DNA from: Halalkalibacter oceani
GTDB lineage: Bacteria; Bacillota; Bacilli; Bacillales; Bacillaceae_D
Direction of reading: 5' to 3'
NCBI RefSeq assembly: GCF_023715605.1
Contig: NZ_JAMBOL010000001.1
Coordinates: forward strand, 434,001 to 498,000
DNA length: 64,000 nucleotides
The notes under the pieces were generated by a model that saw only the letters and a list, made by a program, of their open reading frames with translations, was not told the DNA's origin and did no database searches. The translations under genes and the position numbers were made by a program. Position 1 is the first letter of the stretch. Each line of letters begins with the position of its first letter. Positions 15,877 through 25,142 of the stretch are shown piece by piece.

Positions 15877-18030
15877 ATGAAAGCAGTGATTATCGCAGGC
15901 GGAAAAGGGACGAGGCTTCAGCCTTTAACGGCGCAGAGGCCAAAAGCGATGGCCCCACTGGCGGAAAAACCGGTGATGCAATACGGCATTGAACTGCTGA
16001 AGAAACATGGCATTACGGAGATAGCGGTGACGGTCGGGTACATGGCGGAAAAAATTGAAGCGTATTTCGGTGACGGGAGCGGCCTCGGTGTCAGTTTGAC
16101 TTATTTTAAAGAAAGCAATCCGCTTGGCACGGCTGGAAGTGTAAAGGAGGCTGAAGCTTTTTTAGATGAACCTTTTCTCGTGATGAGCGGCGATGTGTTG
16201 AGCGATTTTCATTTGCGAGAAGGCATCGCGGCCCATGAAAGGATGGGTGGGCTTGCAACGATCTTTGTGAAAGAGGTCGAGTCTCCGCTTGACTTCGCTG
16301 TTGTGCAAATGAATGACGCGGGGCAGATTACGCGTTTTCTAGAAAAACCGAAAGAAGAAGAAATTTTTGGTCAGACGGTGAGCAGCGGGATTTATCTGAT
16401 GGAACCGGAGATCTTGGCTTCTATCGAGAAAGGCGAGAAGGCGGATTTTGGCCGCGACATTTTCCCGCGGCTGCTCCGGCTCGGTAAGCAGTTGAATGGC
16501 TATCCGGCAGAGGGCTATTGGGCCGATATTGGCACGCTGCCACGCTATTATCAGGCACAGCTGGATTTGCTCCACGGCCATGTGAGCGCGGAAATAAGCG
16601 GCACCGAGGTTGCGCCTGGCATCTGGGTCGGGGAAGATGTGATGATCGAAGCCGGTGTCAGCTTGAAAGCCCCTGTCGTCATCGGCTCTGGAACAGTGGT
16701 ACAGCGTGGTGCTTCGATCGGCCCGGGAGCGGTTGTTGGTGCCGCTTCTACCGTAGCCGGACGGGCGTCAGTCGAAGGCACGGTTGCCTGGCCGCGGGCA
16801 GTGCTTCAGCAGGGGAGTACACTAAAAGGGGCGGTGCTGGCAGACGGGGTTATCGTCAAAGAACGAATGACGATTCAGGAGCCGCTTGTGATTGCGAGCG
16901 GAACTGTTGTGGAAGAAGTGGTTCTTTCTTCGCCTCGGGCGGCTGCAGCCGGCCAAAGGATTGGACAACCAGTTGAGTGGGGTCCTGCCTTGAAAGGACA
17001 CCGCGCCAGACTTTCGGCTGCCTTTGCGAACGCGGAGGAGCAGACCGCCGCTCTTGCCTCGGCGTATGGAAGCTTACTCCGGCACGGGCAGGTTGTTTAT
17101 CTGTCCAGTGACCATCAGCCCCGCTCGATCGTGCTGAAGAAGATTGCGCTTCGATGCTTACGGGCGACGGGAGTGAATGTCGTGGAAATCGAGTCAACTT
17201 TGCTGCCGGTTTTCCGCTTCAGCCTCGAAAGGAATGAGCCGGCCGGCGGTTTGTACATCCGCCAGTCGGAGCGTAATGGCAAGAAGAAACTGATAATCGA
17301 GCTGTTTGATGAGCGCGGGATGCCGATAAATAAAGAATGGCAGCAGCGGCTGCAGCAGTATCTGGCCATGCGCTGCCGGCGCTTTGTTCCAGATGGGCAG
17401 AGCGGCATGCACCGGACAAGGAGCGATCAAGAATCATCTTATCTCTCTGAGCTTCTTGCCCGGATTGATGTGGCAGCGATTCGTCAGCGGAAATGGAAGA
17501 TTGCGCTTTATGATGAAACACAGGGACAGTTTCCGGTGATTTCCTTTCTCTTTGATTATTTGCAGTGTGAATGGATGGAGGTTCGCGATCTACAGGATAT
17601 TGAACAGATGGAGAGCTTTGTCCGCAATCAGCAGGCCGACCTCGGCATCTTAATCGGGGAAAGTGGAGAATTTGTCAGCTGGATGACGGAAGAGGGGTTC
17701 CTTCTTTCAGATGAAGAGCAGCTGCTCCAGGCAGCACAAGTGCAGCTGGCGTTAAAACAAAATCCGAAGCTCGCCGCTCCTTTATTCGGCGGGGCCCAGC
17801 TTGAGATGCTTGCCGCCCGTTTTGGCGGGACGATTGTGCGGACGAAGCCGTCGACAAGGGCGATGATGGAAGCGGAAGGCACGGTGCAGGTTATGGCCTA
17901 CGATGCGCCGTTTGCCATCCTTTCGACGCTCTATTATTTAAGCACATCCGGTTATTCTCTGACTGATTTAACAGAGACGCTGCAGGCGGAGCTGGTCTAT
18001 CCGCCGACAGTCGGAAAATCCGTTATGTAA
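15877..18030 (+). CDS. Sugar nucleotidyltransferase with hexapeptide repeats and degenerate phosphomutase-like tail
   Basis: 717 residues in three parts. Residues 1-~235: nucleotidyltransferase with the AGGKGTRLQPLT signature, SGDVLSDF metal site and EKP. Residues ~240-360: left-handed beta-helix hexapeptide repeats. Residues ~370-710: a region placed and sized like the phosphomannomutase domain of Mpg1-type fusions. The expected catalytic serine loop (TASHNP type) is not visible; the corresponding stretch reads GGLYIRQSERNGKKK. The first domain could supply the NDP-sugar for the GH57-GT4 protein encoded three bases upstream. The ATG has AAAGGAGG nine bases before it. Confidence 0.8.
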   Translation: MKAVIIAGGKGTRLQPLTAQRPKAMAPLAEKPVMQYGIELLKKHGITEIAVTVGYMAEKIEAYFGDGSGLGVSLTYFKESNPLGTAGSVKEAEAFLDEPFLVMSGDVLSDFHLREGIAAHERMGGLATIFVKEVESPLDFAVVQMNDAGQITRFLEKPKEEEIFGQTVSSGIYLMEPEILASIEKGEKADFGRDIFPRLLRLGKQLNGYPAEGYWADIGTLPRYYQAQLDLLHGHVSAEISGTEVAPGIWVGEDVMIEAGVSLKAPVVIGSGTVVQRGASIGPGAVVGAASTVAGRASVEGTVAWPRAVLQQGSTLKGAVLADGVIVKERMTIQEPLVIASGTVVEEVVLSSPRAAAAGQRIGQPVEWGPALKGHRARLSAAFANAEEQTAALASAYGSLLRHGQVVYLSSDHQPRSIVLKKIALRCLRATGVNVVEIESTLLPVFRFSLERNEPAGGLYIRQSERNGKKKLIIELFDERGMPINKEWQQRLQQYLAMRCRRFVPDGQSGMHRTRSDQESSYLSELLARIDVAAIRQRKWKIALYDETQGQFPVISFLFDYLQCEWMEVRDLQDIEQMESFVRNQQADLGILIGESGEFVSWMTEEGFLLSDEEQLLQAAQVQLALKQNPKLAAPLFGGAQLEMLAARFGGTIVRTKPSTRAMMEAEGTVQVMAYDAPFAILSTLYYLSTSGYSLTDLTETLQAELVYPPTVGKSVM

Positions 18031-18072
18031 CTGAATGCTTCATAAAAACAAGACAATCATGAAGGAGGCGTA

Positions 18073-18795
18073 ATGCCAGTGTATTCAATCACCAATCAAC
18101 AGCCTGGCAGTAAAAAAGGAGGACAGCGCATGTTTGCTGAACGAGCATCGCAAAAACGTCAAAGTGAGCAGACAAAAGGCTTATTGCTGGGCTTGCCATA
18201 TCGCTTTGCTATTTGGAAGGAGGGGGAGTGCATCTGGCTTCATGAAGAGGAATGGGAGGTATTTATGTTGCCGTGTGAAGCGCTTAAGTCTCTTCATATT
18301 ATGGCGTACCACCCAAGATGGGAGCTGCAGATTACTCTGCTCTATTCGGAGGAGTCCGCTGCGCTTTCGACGATTTCACTGAAAAATCAATCGCATGAAA
18401 TAAGGGAGCTGCGTTTTCTGATTCACTTGCCGGATCAAGCCGGCGCACCACCGGAGCTCAGTTTCGTTTCTCCGTCCCAGCATGTGATTTTGCAATATAG
18501 CAAGGAAGCGGTAAGTTTAGTTGGAGCCCGCTTTTTTCAACAGGCGGCGCCGCAGGTTTCCGTCGGAGTCAAGGATGATATTTGGGAAGGGGAAAGCGGG
18601 AAGCTGGCGATTTCTCCGCTCTCAAAGACGAGCGGAGAATGTATGATGCTGATGCCGCTTGTCATGACCGGATATGAGGAAGCATGCGGTCAGCTTTGGA
18701 ACCTGGAAGCGAAGTCGGAAGAGGATGTCTGGGCATCGTACCAGCGCCAAATTCTTGCCAATTCATACTGTAAAGAAAAAACACTTGATCACTGA
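18073..18795 (+). CDS. Uncharacterised protein ending the glucan cluster
   Basis: A 240-residue soluble protein with no signal peptide. It looks beta-rich (FAIWKEGECIWLHEEEWEVF, LQITLLYSE, HVILQYSKEAVSLVGARFF), and I recognise no domain. Two start sites are both well equipped: ATG 18073 after GAAGGAGG, and ATG 18130 after AAAGGAGG. The longer form is listed. It lies 42 bases after the nucleotidyltransferase gene, so it is likely the last gene of that operon and may act on the same polymer. Confidence 0.55.
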   Translation: MPVYSITNQQPGSKKGGQRMFAERASQKRQSEQTKGLLLGLPYRFAIWKEGECIWLHEEEWEVFMLPCEALKSLHIMAYHPRWELQITLLYSEESAALSTISLKNQSHEIRELRFLIHLPDQAGAPPELSFVSPSQHVILQYSKEAVSLVGARFFQQAAPQVSVGVKDDIWEGESGKLAISPLSKTSGECMMLMPLVMTGYEEACGQLWNLEAKSEEDVWASYQRQILANSYCKEKTLDH

Positions 18796-18852
18796 GGGAA
18801 GATTTGCTATCATAATCAAGTATGAAGAAAGCACAGTTTGGAGGGATAACGA

Positions 18853-19002
18853 ATGCGCGTACAAGTCACTCTTGCTTGCACTGAGACAGGCGACCGTAAC
18901 TATATTACAACAAAAAACAAGCGCACAAATCCTGAGCGTATTGAATTAAAGAAATACAGCCCAAGATTGAAGCGTCACACGCTTCACCGCGAAACAAAGT
19001 AA
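18853..19002 (+). CDS. rpmG: 50S ribosomal protein L33, zinc-free type
   Basis: A 49-residue basic protein beginning [17 protein letters not shown] and ending TLHRETK, nearly identical in pattern to Bacillus L33. It has a single cysteine and lacks the paired CxxC motifs of the zinc-binding form, so it corresponds to RpmGA. GGAGGG precedes the ATG. The following gene is 5-formyl-THF cyclo-ligase, as in B. subtilis. Confidence 0.95.
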   Translation: MRVQVTLACTETGDRNYITTKNKRTNPERIELKKYSPRLKRHTLHRETK

Positions 19003-19086
19003 GCAGCTGGATTTTTCCACTGCTTCTTTTTTCTTTGACAGATGGCCATGACACATCCGGGGCGTTCGGGGAAGGGAGAGAGTGTT

Positions 19087-19647
19087 GTGAATCAGAAGAA
19101 TTTTATTCGAGCAAAGACGAAAGAAGCGTTGGAAGCGATGTCCGATCAGGACTATATTCGGGATTCCCGGCAAATTGCAGAACATCTTGTCAACTCCTCT
19201 TATTGGCAGGCTTCACAACTGATTGCCTTGACGATTTCACGCCATAGAGAGGTCGATACATATCAACTTATTAATCAGGCATGGAAGGAAAAAAAGAGAG
19301 TAGCCGTGCCGCGGACGAATGTAAATGAGAAATCAATGCGTTTTTACGAACTGAGCAGTTTCAGCCAGCTTGAAAAGAGATATAGTGATTTAATGGAGCC
19401 GTTGCCCGAAGCATGCACGCCGGTTGCGGAGGAACAGCTTGATTTGATCATCGTTCCGGGGCTGGCTTTCGACCAGAGCGGCGCGCGTCTCGGATTTGGC
19501 GGCGGCTTTTATGATCGGCTGCTGGCCCGCGTTGGGACGAAAACGGTGGCCCTCGCTTTTTCGTGTCAGCTCTATCCACGGCTGCTGACAGAAGCCCACG
19601 ATCAGCTAGTTGACCATATTGTGACAACGGATGGGTTTGTTCGATGA
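19087..19647 (+). CDS. yqgN: 5-formyltetrahydrofolate cyclo-ligase
   Basis: The 186-residue cytoplasmic enzyme makes 5,10-methenyl-THF from 5-formyl-THF with ATP. The family signature LGFGGGFYDRLL is near residue 135, with the phosphate loop region VAVPRTN before it and an IVPGLAFDQSG block. The GTG at 19087 is chosen because a GGGAGAG stretch precedes it and gives the usual N-terminus; an in-frame ATG at 19042 would add 15 residues. The stop overlaps the next start by four bases. Position after rpmG matches yqgN. Confidence 0.92.
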   Translation: MNQKNFIRAKTKEALEAMSDQDYIRDSRQIAEHLVNSSYWQASQLIALTISRHREVDTYQLINQAWKEKKRVAVPRTNVNEKSMRFYELSSFSQLEKRYSDLMEPLPEACTPVAEEQLDLIIVPGLAFDQSGARLGFGGGFYDRLLARVGTKTVALAFSCQLYPRLLTEAHDQLVDHIVTTDGFVR

Positions 19648-20438
19648 TCGCCGTGCTGTTAATCGGGGTCGTGCTGATCGCCTTCTTTGCGGTAAAGGCA
19701 AGGGCGCTGACTGTTTCTGGAGGGGTGGCGGCTGTCGGCGTCGGCGGCTTTATTGCGCTCGGCTTTGGGCTGCAAGGTCTGCTGCTATTGTCGTTGTTCT
19801 TTTTCAGCTCAACATTATTAGGGAAATTCAAGCAAAAGCAGGGGCGAGAGGACGATCAGATTGTCGAAAAAAGCGACTGTCGCGACGCGATGCAAGTGAT
19901 CGCCAATGGCGGCGTTCCGGCGCTATTGGCCGTGACCTACCTTTTCGTTCCTAGTGAATTGCTGCTTTGCGGTTTTGTAGCCAGCATTGCTGCGGCAACT
20001 GCAGACACATGGGCGACGGAAATCGGCTCGCTCAGTAAGCAGCATCCGTTTCATGTTGTCAAGTGGAAGCGCGTTGACCCAGGAACCTCCGGCGCGGTGA
20101 CGCTGCTCGGCTTGGCGGCGGCCTTTGCCGGGAGTTTTCTCATCGTCGTGCTGGCGATTTTCTTATGGTGGGGCAGTTATTATAACAGCCATCTGCTTCT
20201 TTTTGCCCTGATTGTCTCAGGGTTTGTCGGCAACTTTTTTGATACGTTAATGGGGGCGAGCTGTCAGGTTGTTTACCATTGTCCGCAATGCGGCAGGGAA
20301 ACCGAACGGACGATTCATTGCGACAGGCCGACAGAGCATAAATATGGCGTGAAATGGCTCGATAATGATAGTGTTAATATAATCTGTACCTTTACAGGGG
20401 CTATCCTCGGTCTTATTTCCGGCTTGCTGCTTCTTTAA
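19644..20438 (+). CDS. DUF92/TMEM19 family membrane protein
   Basis: 264 residues with about six or seven membrane segments. The DUF92 hallmarks are present: a glycine-rich first span, SSTLLGKFKQ, NGGVPALLAV, ATADTWATEIGSLS and GNFFDTLMGASCQ. A cysteine-bearing loop, CPQCGRETE...HCDRPTEHK, could bind a metal. The reaction is unproven in bacteria; plant and cyanobacterial relatives act in prenyl or phytyl phosphorylation, so a polyprenyl-related kinase is one possibility. It is translationally coupled to the cyclo-ligase gene. Confidence 0.8.
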   Translation: MIAVLLIGVVLIAFFAVKARALTVSGGVAAVGVGGFIALGFGLQGLLLLSLFFFSSTLLGKFKQKQGREDDQIVEKSDCRDAMQVIANGGVPALLAVTYLFVPSELLLCGFVASIAAATADTWATEIGSLSKQHPFHVVKWKRVDPGTSGAVTLLGLAAAFAGSFLIVVLAIFLWWGSYYNSHLLLFALIVSGFVGNFFDTLMGASCQVVYHCPQCGRETERTIHCDRPTEHKYGVKWLDNDSVNIICTFTGAILGLISGLLLL

Positions 20439-20489
20439 GCTGGAAGTGAGCCGCGGATGGATTTAAAATAGGTTTGAAGGTGGATCGAG

Positions 20490-21509
20490 ATGGAGAAACA
20501 TTCAATAGAACGCTATTCAAGACAGATGCGCTTCGCTCCGATAGGAGAAGAGGGGCAGAGGACGCTGGCCGAAAAAGTCGCGCTCATTGTCGGCGTCGGA
20601 GCGCTTGGAACCGTGCTGGCCAACCACTTAGTGCGGGCCGGAGTCGGCAAAGTGAAGATTGTGGATCGCGATTATGTCGAGATGAGCAATTTGCAAAGAC
20701 AGATGCTTTTTGATGAAAGCGATGTCAATGAAAGTCTTCCGAAGGCGATCGCCGCTGAACGAAAGCTGAGGGCAATTAATTCCGCTGTGCAAATTGAGGC
20801 GACGGTTGCCGATGTGACGGCTTCAACCTTGCCGGCCCTCATGGAAGATGTTGATATTGTTCTTGATGGAACCGATAATTTTCGGACCAGGTTTCTATTA
20901 AACGATATGTGTTTTCAAAAAGGAATTCCGTTTGCCTACGGCGGAGCGGTGAGTGCGCGGGGGATGTCGGCGCTGTTTATCCCGGGGAAAACCCCGTGTC
21001 TCCGTTGTTTAATCAACGAGGGGAGCGGCAGTGGAGAAACATGTGATACCGTTGGTGTGATCAGTCCGGTTGTCGATATTGTTGCCTCTTATCAGGTTGT
21101 CGAGGTAATGAAATATTTAGTCGGGCAAACTGGGGCGTTACGTGGGACGTTACGCAGCTTTGATCTGTGGGGCAACCATCAATTTGATTTGAAAATGGAA
21201 AAAGCGAAGGCCGATTGTCCGACCTGTCAGCAGCGCCGCTTCCCGGCTTTAACGGCCGATGAAACGGAAGTGACGACGCTCTGTGGCCGGGAAACGGTGC
21301 AGATCAACAGACAAAAGCCGTTTGATCTGGCGCTTTGGGAGAAGAGGCTGATCGGAAGCGCCCAAGTGAAGGCAACGCCGTTTCTTTTACGAATTGAGCT
21401 TGAAGAAGGAGAGCGGATCGTCTTATTCCCTGACGGAAGAGCGCTCGTGCAGGGAACGGAGGATTTGACGAGAGCAAGGACGCTTTACAGCAAATATATT
21501 GGAGATTAA
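20490..21509 (+). CDS. ThiF/MoeB-family ubiquitin-like protein adenylyltransferase
   Basis: A 339-residue E1-like enzyme that activates the C-terminal glycine of a sulfur-carrier protein with ATP. It has a Rossmann nucleotide loop (VGVGALGTVLANHL, residues ~35-48), the DRDYVEMSNLQRQ block, DGTDNFRTRFLLND and CLRCL plus CPTC zinc cysteine pairs. The C-terminal ~80 residues are not a full rhodanese domain. The thiamine operon at 32 kb has thiS and thiG but no thiF, and molybdopterin genes lie at 52-54 kb. This gene could therefore serve ThiS, MoaD or both. Confidence 0.87.
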   Translation: MEKHSIERYSRQMRFAPIGEEGQRTLAEKVALIVGVGALGTVLANHLVRAGVGKVKIVDRDYVEMSNLQRQMLFDESDVNESLPKAIAAERKLRAINSAVQIEATVADVTASTLPALMEDVDIVLDGTDNFRTRFLLNDMCFQKGIPFAYGGAVSARGMSALFIPGKTPCLRCLINEGSGSGETCDTVGVISPVVDIVASYQVVEVMKYLVGQTGALRGTLRSFDLWGNHQFDLKMEKAKADCPTCQQRRFPALTADETEVTTLCGRETVQINRQKPFDLALWEKRLIGSAQVKATPFLLRIELEEGERIVLFPDGRALVQGTEDLTRARTLYSKYIGD

Positions 21510-21534
21510 TCGGTAAAGGGAGGGACAACGCTCT

Positions 21535-22176
21535 TTGTTTAGGGGAAAGAAGCGATTATTTATTGGCTTGTCAGGCATAGTCATAGTAGTAGCGCTAATT
21601 GGATTCGCAGAAATTCAACCACCCGAGCAAGGAATACAAGTGGCAGAAGCGGAGAGGGCGGCGAAAGAAGCAGCAACCGAACCGGAAGAAGCTGCTGTGA
21701 ACGAGAAGCCGCCCGAGCAGGCCGCCGAACGGGAGCTCCCTGATTTTGAAGAACTATTTGCAGAAGAATCGTTACATGAATTAAGAGAAAAAATGAAAGC
21801 GAGCATCCGGGAGCAGCGTACATACCTGGAGACAATGGTGGAGCAGGCGGACAGCGATCAATGGATCGAACTATTGGAAACGAAAGAATGGCGCTTGTTT
21901 CAAAAGTCTGTTAATGAGCTTTTTTACGGGAAACAGGTGCCGTATGAACTGATGAATGATGTGCAAAAAATGGTTGTGCTCAGCCGTATCACTTATGTGT
22001 TTCAGGAAAAAACAGCGCTAACGTATTTGTATCAGCTCGTTCACGATTTGGATGTCCATGTTAACCGGCTGACCGAGCGGCCTTACGGGGTAACGGAAGC
22101 CTATGGAAGCAAACGGAAGTACATGGAGATTGATCAATACTTGCAAGTATTGGCAAGATCAGATTCATTCGGATAA
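21535..22176 (+). CDS. Membrane-anchored protein of unknown function
   Basis: The 213-residue product has a basic start, one membrane span (residues ~8-24), an Ala/Glu/Pro-rich linker (about 30-70) and a helical C-terminal domain. I recognise no family. The start is a TTG at 21535, ten bases after AAAGGGAGGG. It ends 41 bases before another small membrane protein gene, and both precede the rhomboid protease gene, so a shared membrane role is possible but not shown. Confidence 0.55.
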   Translation: MFRGKKRLFIGLSGIVIVVALIGFAEIQPPEQGIQVAEAERAAKEAATEPEEAAVNEKPPEQAAERELPDFEELFAEESLHELREKMKASIREQRTYLETMVEQADSDQWIELLETKEWRLFQKSVNELFYGKQVPYELMNDVQKMVVLSRITYVFQEKTALTYLYQLVHDLDVHVNRLTERPYGVTEAYGSKRKYMEIDQYLQVLARSDSFG

Positions 22177-22217
22177 ATTCTTTTCACTGACGTATAGTAA
22201 GAAAAAGGAGGGATACG

Positions 22218-22418
22218 ATGTTACAGCGTTTCGTTACGATGGTATCGTTCGTTTTTTCTTGCTACTTGTTGTATAAGTACCGTTATCGGGTCATTAACGC
22301 TTTTTTAGGAAAGCGTTGGCTGAGAAAAGTTGCGATCAGCATGGCGATGCAGATTCCGGCAATCCGTGATAAAGTATTGGGATCTGTCTTATCAAGCCGT
22401 CAGCCGCAACATCAATAG
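22218..22418 (+). CDS. Small membrane protein of unknown function
   Basis: 66 residues with one hydrophobic segment (residues ~5-20) and a basic remainder (KRWLRK). AAAAAGGAGGG seven bases before the ATG supports real translation. No family is recognised. Confidence 0.55.
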   Translation: MLQRFVTMVSFVFSCYLLYKYRYRVINAFLGKRWLRKVAISMAMQIPAIRDKVLGSVLSSRQPQHQ

Positions 22419-22596
22419 GCGCAGTGATAAGAGGCCACTGAGAAACTTCCTTTTTCGTAACTTGAAGAAGGGAAAATCGTACTTTTTCAGCAGCTTCAGT
22501 GATAAGAGGAGTCTGGCCAGGCCAAAAACGGGTCTTGTTTTTACTGGTTCAGGCTTCTTCTTATAAGAAAAAGCGCCTGCTGGAGGGAGGGGTATC

Positions 22597-24132
22597 GTGG
22601 AAGCGGAACAGCACGATGCGTATTACTGGAAGGTGATCCACCATTTGATTGTTAATCGAGGCTATCGCCTGCTTCAGCAGCAGGAAAACGAGGCATGGCT
22701 GGAGGACGAGGAGTCGAAGCCGAGGCGAATTTTGCGAATTGTTAGAGCGGATGTCGATTGGGCGAACTGGTTAAAACGCGATATTGTAGCGTCTGTAAGC
22801 CGGTTCGAGCTGTTGCGGCGTCAGCTCCGCCTTAATGAGCTGATCGGCGAAAATCTCTACATAAGTGTTTACCCGCCGGTTGATTCCTGGGAGGAGCTGC
22901 AAAAGCCTTTTGTAGCGAATAAACAAAAGAAAACAACCGTTTATACATCACTTGTCACTAGAGAAGCGGCTGCCGGCGGCGAGGTGGCTGTCCGTGAACT
23001 GGTGCTGCCGGCAGCGACGGCTATGAATTCGGTTGAGGAAATCGAATTGACCGTCAAGCAGCTGCGGCAGGAAGTGGTCGAAAGGGCGCAGAGCCGCGAG
23101 CGCGAGGAGCGGCAGCTTTTTTTATTTGGAAAGCCGCGGATGATCTATGTGCTGCTCGCTTTGATCGCTGTGATGTACTGGCTGGTGGAACAGAACGGCG
23201 GCAGTACGTCCGTCTTAACATTAATTGAATTCGGCGCAAAGTATAATCCGTTAATTATCCAAGGGGAATGGTGGCGTCTCGTCTCGGCGATGTTCCTCCA
23301 TATCGGCTTTCTGCATCTTTTCATGAATTCACTTGCTTTGTTTTACTTAGGCGGCGCTGTAGAGCGGATGTACGGCACTGGCCGCTTTCTAGTGATCTAC
23401 TTTATCGCCGGAGTGTTTGGCTCAGCCGCCAGCTTTGCCTTTAATGAACAGGTCGCGGCCGGGGCGTCAGGGGCGATTTTTGGCTGTTTTGGCGCTCTCC
23501 TCTATTTTGGCACGATTCACAAAAAATTATTTTTCCGGACTATGGGGAAAAGCGTGCTGTTTGTTCTCGGACTGAATTTGATTTTTGGTCTGACGGTGCC
23601 GATGATCGACAATGGCGCCCATGTCGGCGGACTGATCGGCGGCTTTTTCGCTTCTGCCATCGTTCACTTGCCAAAGCACGCGAAGTCGGCCAGACAGCTG
23701 GGCGCTTTTGTCCTAACCGTTATTAGTATTGGAGGGCTGCTCTGGTACGGAATGATTAATGAGCAAAAGGCCCCGTCCGCCCTGCTTTCCTTACAAATCG
23801 GGCAGGAATATTTGCAGCAGGAGGAGCTTGAGAAAGCCTATCCTTTCTTGCAGCAGGCGGTCGAAAATGGAGCTGACATGCCGGAGGCCCCATTCCTGCT
23901 TGCTTATGCAGAAGCGATGTTCGGCAATTACGAAGAGGCGAAACAGCTTCTGCTTGAGGTGATTCAACAGCGGGCTGATTTTCATCAGGCTCATTACAAT
24001 CTGGCGCTCATCTACCTGGAGTTGGGAGAGACAGAGGAAGCGAGAGCCTCAGTAGAGCGCGCCATTCAATTAGAGCCGAATGAACCGATGTACGAAGATT
24101 TGTACGAGCAAATTACTGATCCTCCAACGTAA
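22597..24132 (+). CDS. gluP: Rhomboid intramembrane serine protease with TPR tail
   Basis: 511 residues. The first ~180 form a cytoplasmic domain. Residues ~183-375 form the rhomboid core with GEWWRLVSAMFLH, the catalytic serine in GASGAIFG and the catalytic histidine in GAHVGGLIGG. The last ~110 residues are tetratricopeptide repeats. This is the layout of B. subtilis GluP (YqgP), which cleaves membrane proteins within the bilayer, and the position before yqgQ and glcK agrees. The GTG start follows GGAGGGAGGGG. Its 3' end overlaps the convergent gene ending at 24113 by 20 bases. Confidence 0.92.
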   Translation: MEAEQHDAYYWKVIHHLIVNRGYRLLQQQENEAWLEDEESKPRRILRIVRADVDWANWLKRDIVASVSRFELLRRQLRLNELIGENLYISVYPPVDSWEELQKPFVANKQKKTTVYTSLVTREAAAGGEVAVRELVLPAATAMNSVEEIELTVKQLRQEVVERAQSREREERQLFLFGKPRMIYVLLALIAVMYWLVEQNGGSTSVLTLIEFGAKYNPLIIQGEWWRLVSAMFLHIGFLHLFMNSLALFYLGGAVERMYGTGRFLVIYFIAGVFGSAASFAFNEQVAAGASGAIFGCFGALLYFGTIHKKLFFRTMGKSVLFVLGLNLIFGLTVPMIDNGAHVGGLIGGFFASAIVHLPKHAKSARQLGAFVLTVISIGGLLWYGMINEQKAPSALLSLQIGQEYLQQEELEKAYPFLQQAVENGADMPEAPFLLAYAEAMFGNYEEAKQLLLEVIQQRADFHQAHYNLALIYLELGETEEARASVERAIQLEPNEPMYEDLYEQITDPPT

Positions 24133-25000
24133 TCGTTTGCAGAAGCTGAACAGGCTTGCCATCGGCGGTGCGGAATAAAATAAAGAAATGATCACCGGTA
24201 TGCGGAAGCAGAATGAGCGGCACGGTACTACCGATCGGTGACAGGGGCGCTCCGTCCTGGCGGGCGATGCCCAATACATAATGCTTATAAAGTCCTTCCC
24301 AGAGACCTCCGAGAAAACGGCTGGTCTCTTCTTCTGTCAGATGGGGCAAAGGTTCATGCTCATATTTGGCGAGGTCTGTCAGCGCGATCAGGCTGTAGTT
24401 TTCTTTTGCCAGCTGGTAATGCTCAAGCAAGGACTCCCATTCATACAGCTGCTGCTGTGACAAAATATAGTCAAGAATGCGTTTGCTTTCAGCGTCCTCC
24501 TCCGTCGCCGGAATCGTAAACGAGTGGAGCGGATGCAAGGGAGAATCAATGACATAAAGCTCATCGACGCTCAATGTTTGCGCACTTTTAATCACATCAT
24601 CGGGATAATGAAGCTCTGCGTGATGAAAGGTTATCACCTGATAATGCCCGCTATCATCAGAGCGAACCTCTTTTTCCAGCTGCAGCGTGTCAGTGTTTTC
24701 CCGCCAGGCTGAAAGCATATCCTTCAAATAACCGTCTTCAAATAATAGCGAAACATCCTGGCGCAAATAGGCCTGTTGATTTAAAAGGGAGCTGACTGAC
24801 CAGTTGAGTATGTATTCGTCCTCGTCTTCAATTTTTTGAAATTCAATATTTGAGCTTGCTTCAGAAAACGATGCTGTCGGATCAAGTGGAAAAAAGATCA
24901 GCGCATCGCGAAATGGCTCAGGCTTAATTTGAAAAACGAGAAAAAGTCCAACACAAAATGAGCCGACAAGCAGGGCGAGCGCTAGCTTCCATGTTCTCAT
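24113..25000 (-). CDS. Membrane-anchored extracytoplasmic protein, unknown
   Basis: 295 residues: one N-terminal hydrophobic segment (residues ~5-25), then an acidic extracytoplasmic-looking domain with no cysteine and no recognised fold. The start at 25000 (MRTWKLAL) has AAAGGAGGG upstream; 14 further in-frame codons upstream lack one. The gene runs against the rhomboid gene and overlaps its last 20 bases. It is divergent from the spore germination gene. Confidence 0.6.
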   Translation of the reverse strand: MRTWKLALALLVGSFCVGLFLVFQIKPEPFRDALIFFPLDPTASFSEASSNIEFQKIEDEDEYILNWSVSSLLNQQAYLRQDVSLLFEDGYLKDMLSAWRENTDTLQLEKEVRSDDSGHYQVITFHHAELHYPDDVIKSAQTLSVDELYVIDSPLHPLHSFTIPATEEDAESKRILDYILSQQQLYEWESLLEHYQLAKENYSLIALTDLAKYEHEPLPHLTEEETSRFLGGLWEGLYKHYVLGIARQDGAPLSPIGSTVPLILLPHTGDHFFILFRTADGKPVQLLQTITLEDQ

Positions 25001-25142
25001 CCGTCCTTCCCTCCTTTCCGTGGACAACCGTTGCTTGATCATATGCAGCCGGCCTTGATCTTATGCTTGGCGAATGCATGGAAATCGAGCCGCAGGCGAA
25101 TACTTGAAAGGAATCAACGGATTGTGAAATGGAGGTCATTTC

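Noticed and set aside
22419-22596. Repeated AGTGATAAGAGG (22425 and 22498 regions) between small membrane protein and rhomboid genes
   Set aside because: Only two 12-base copies with no paired structure; could be chance. I see no gene in this stretch.
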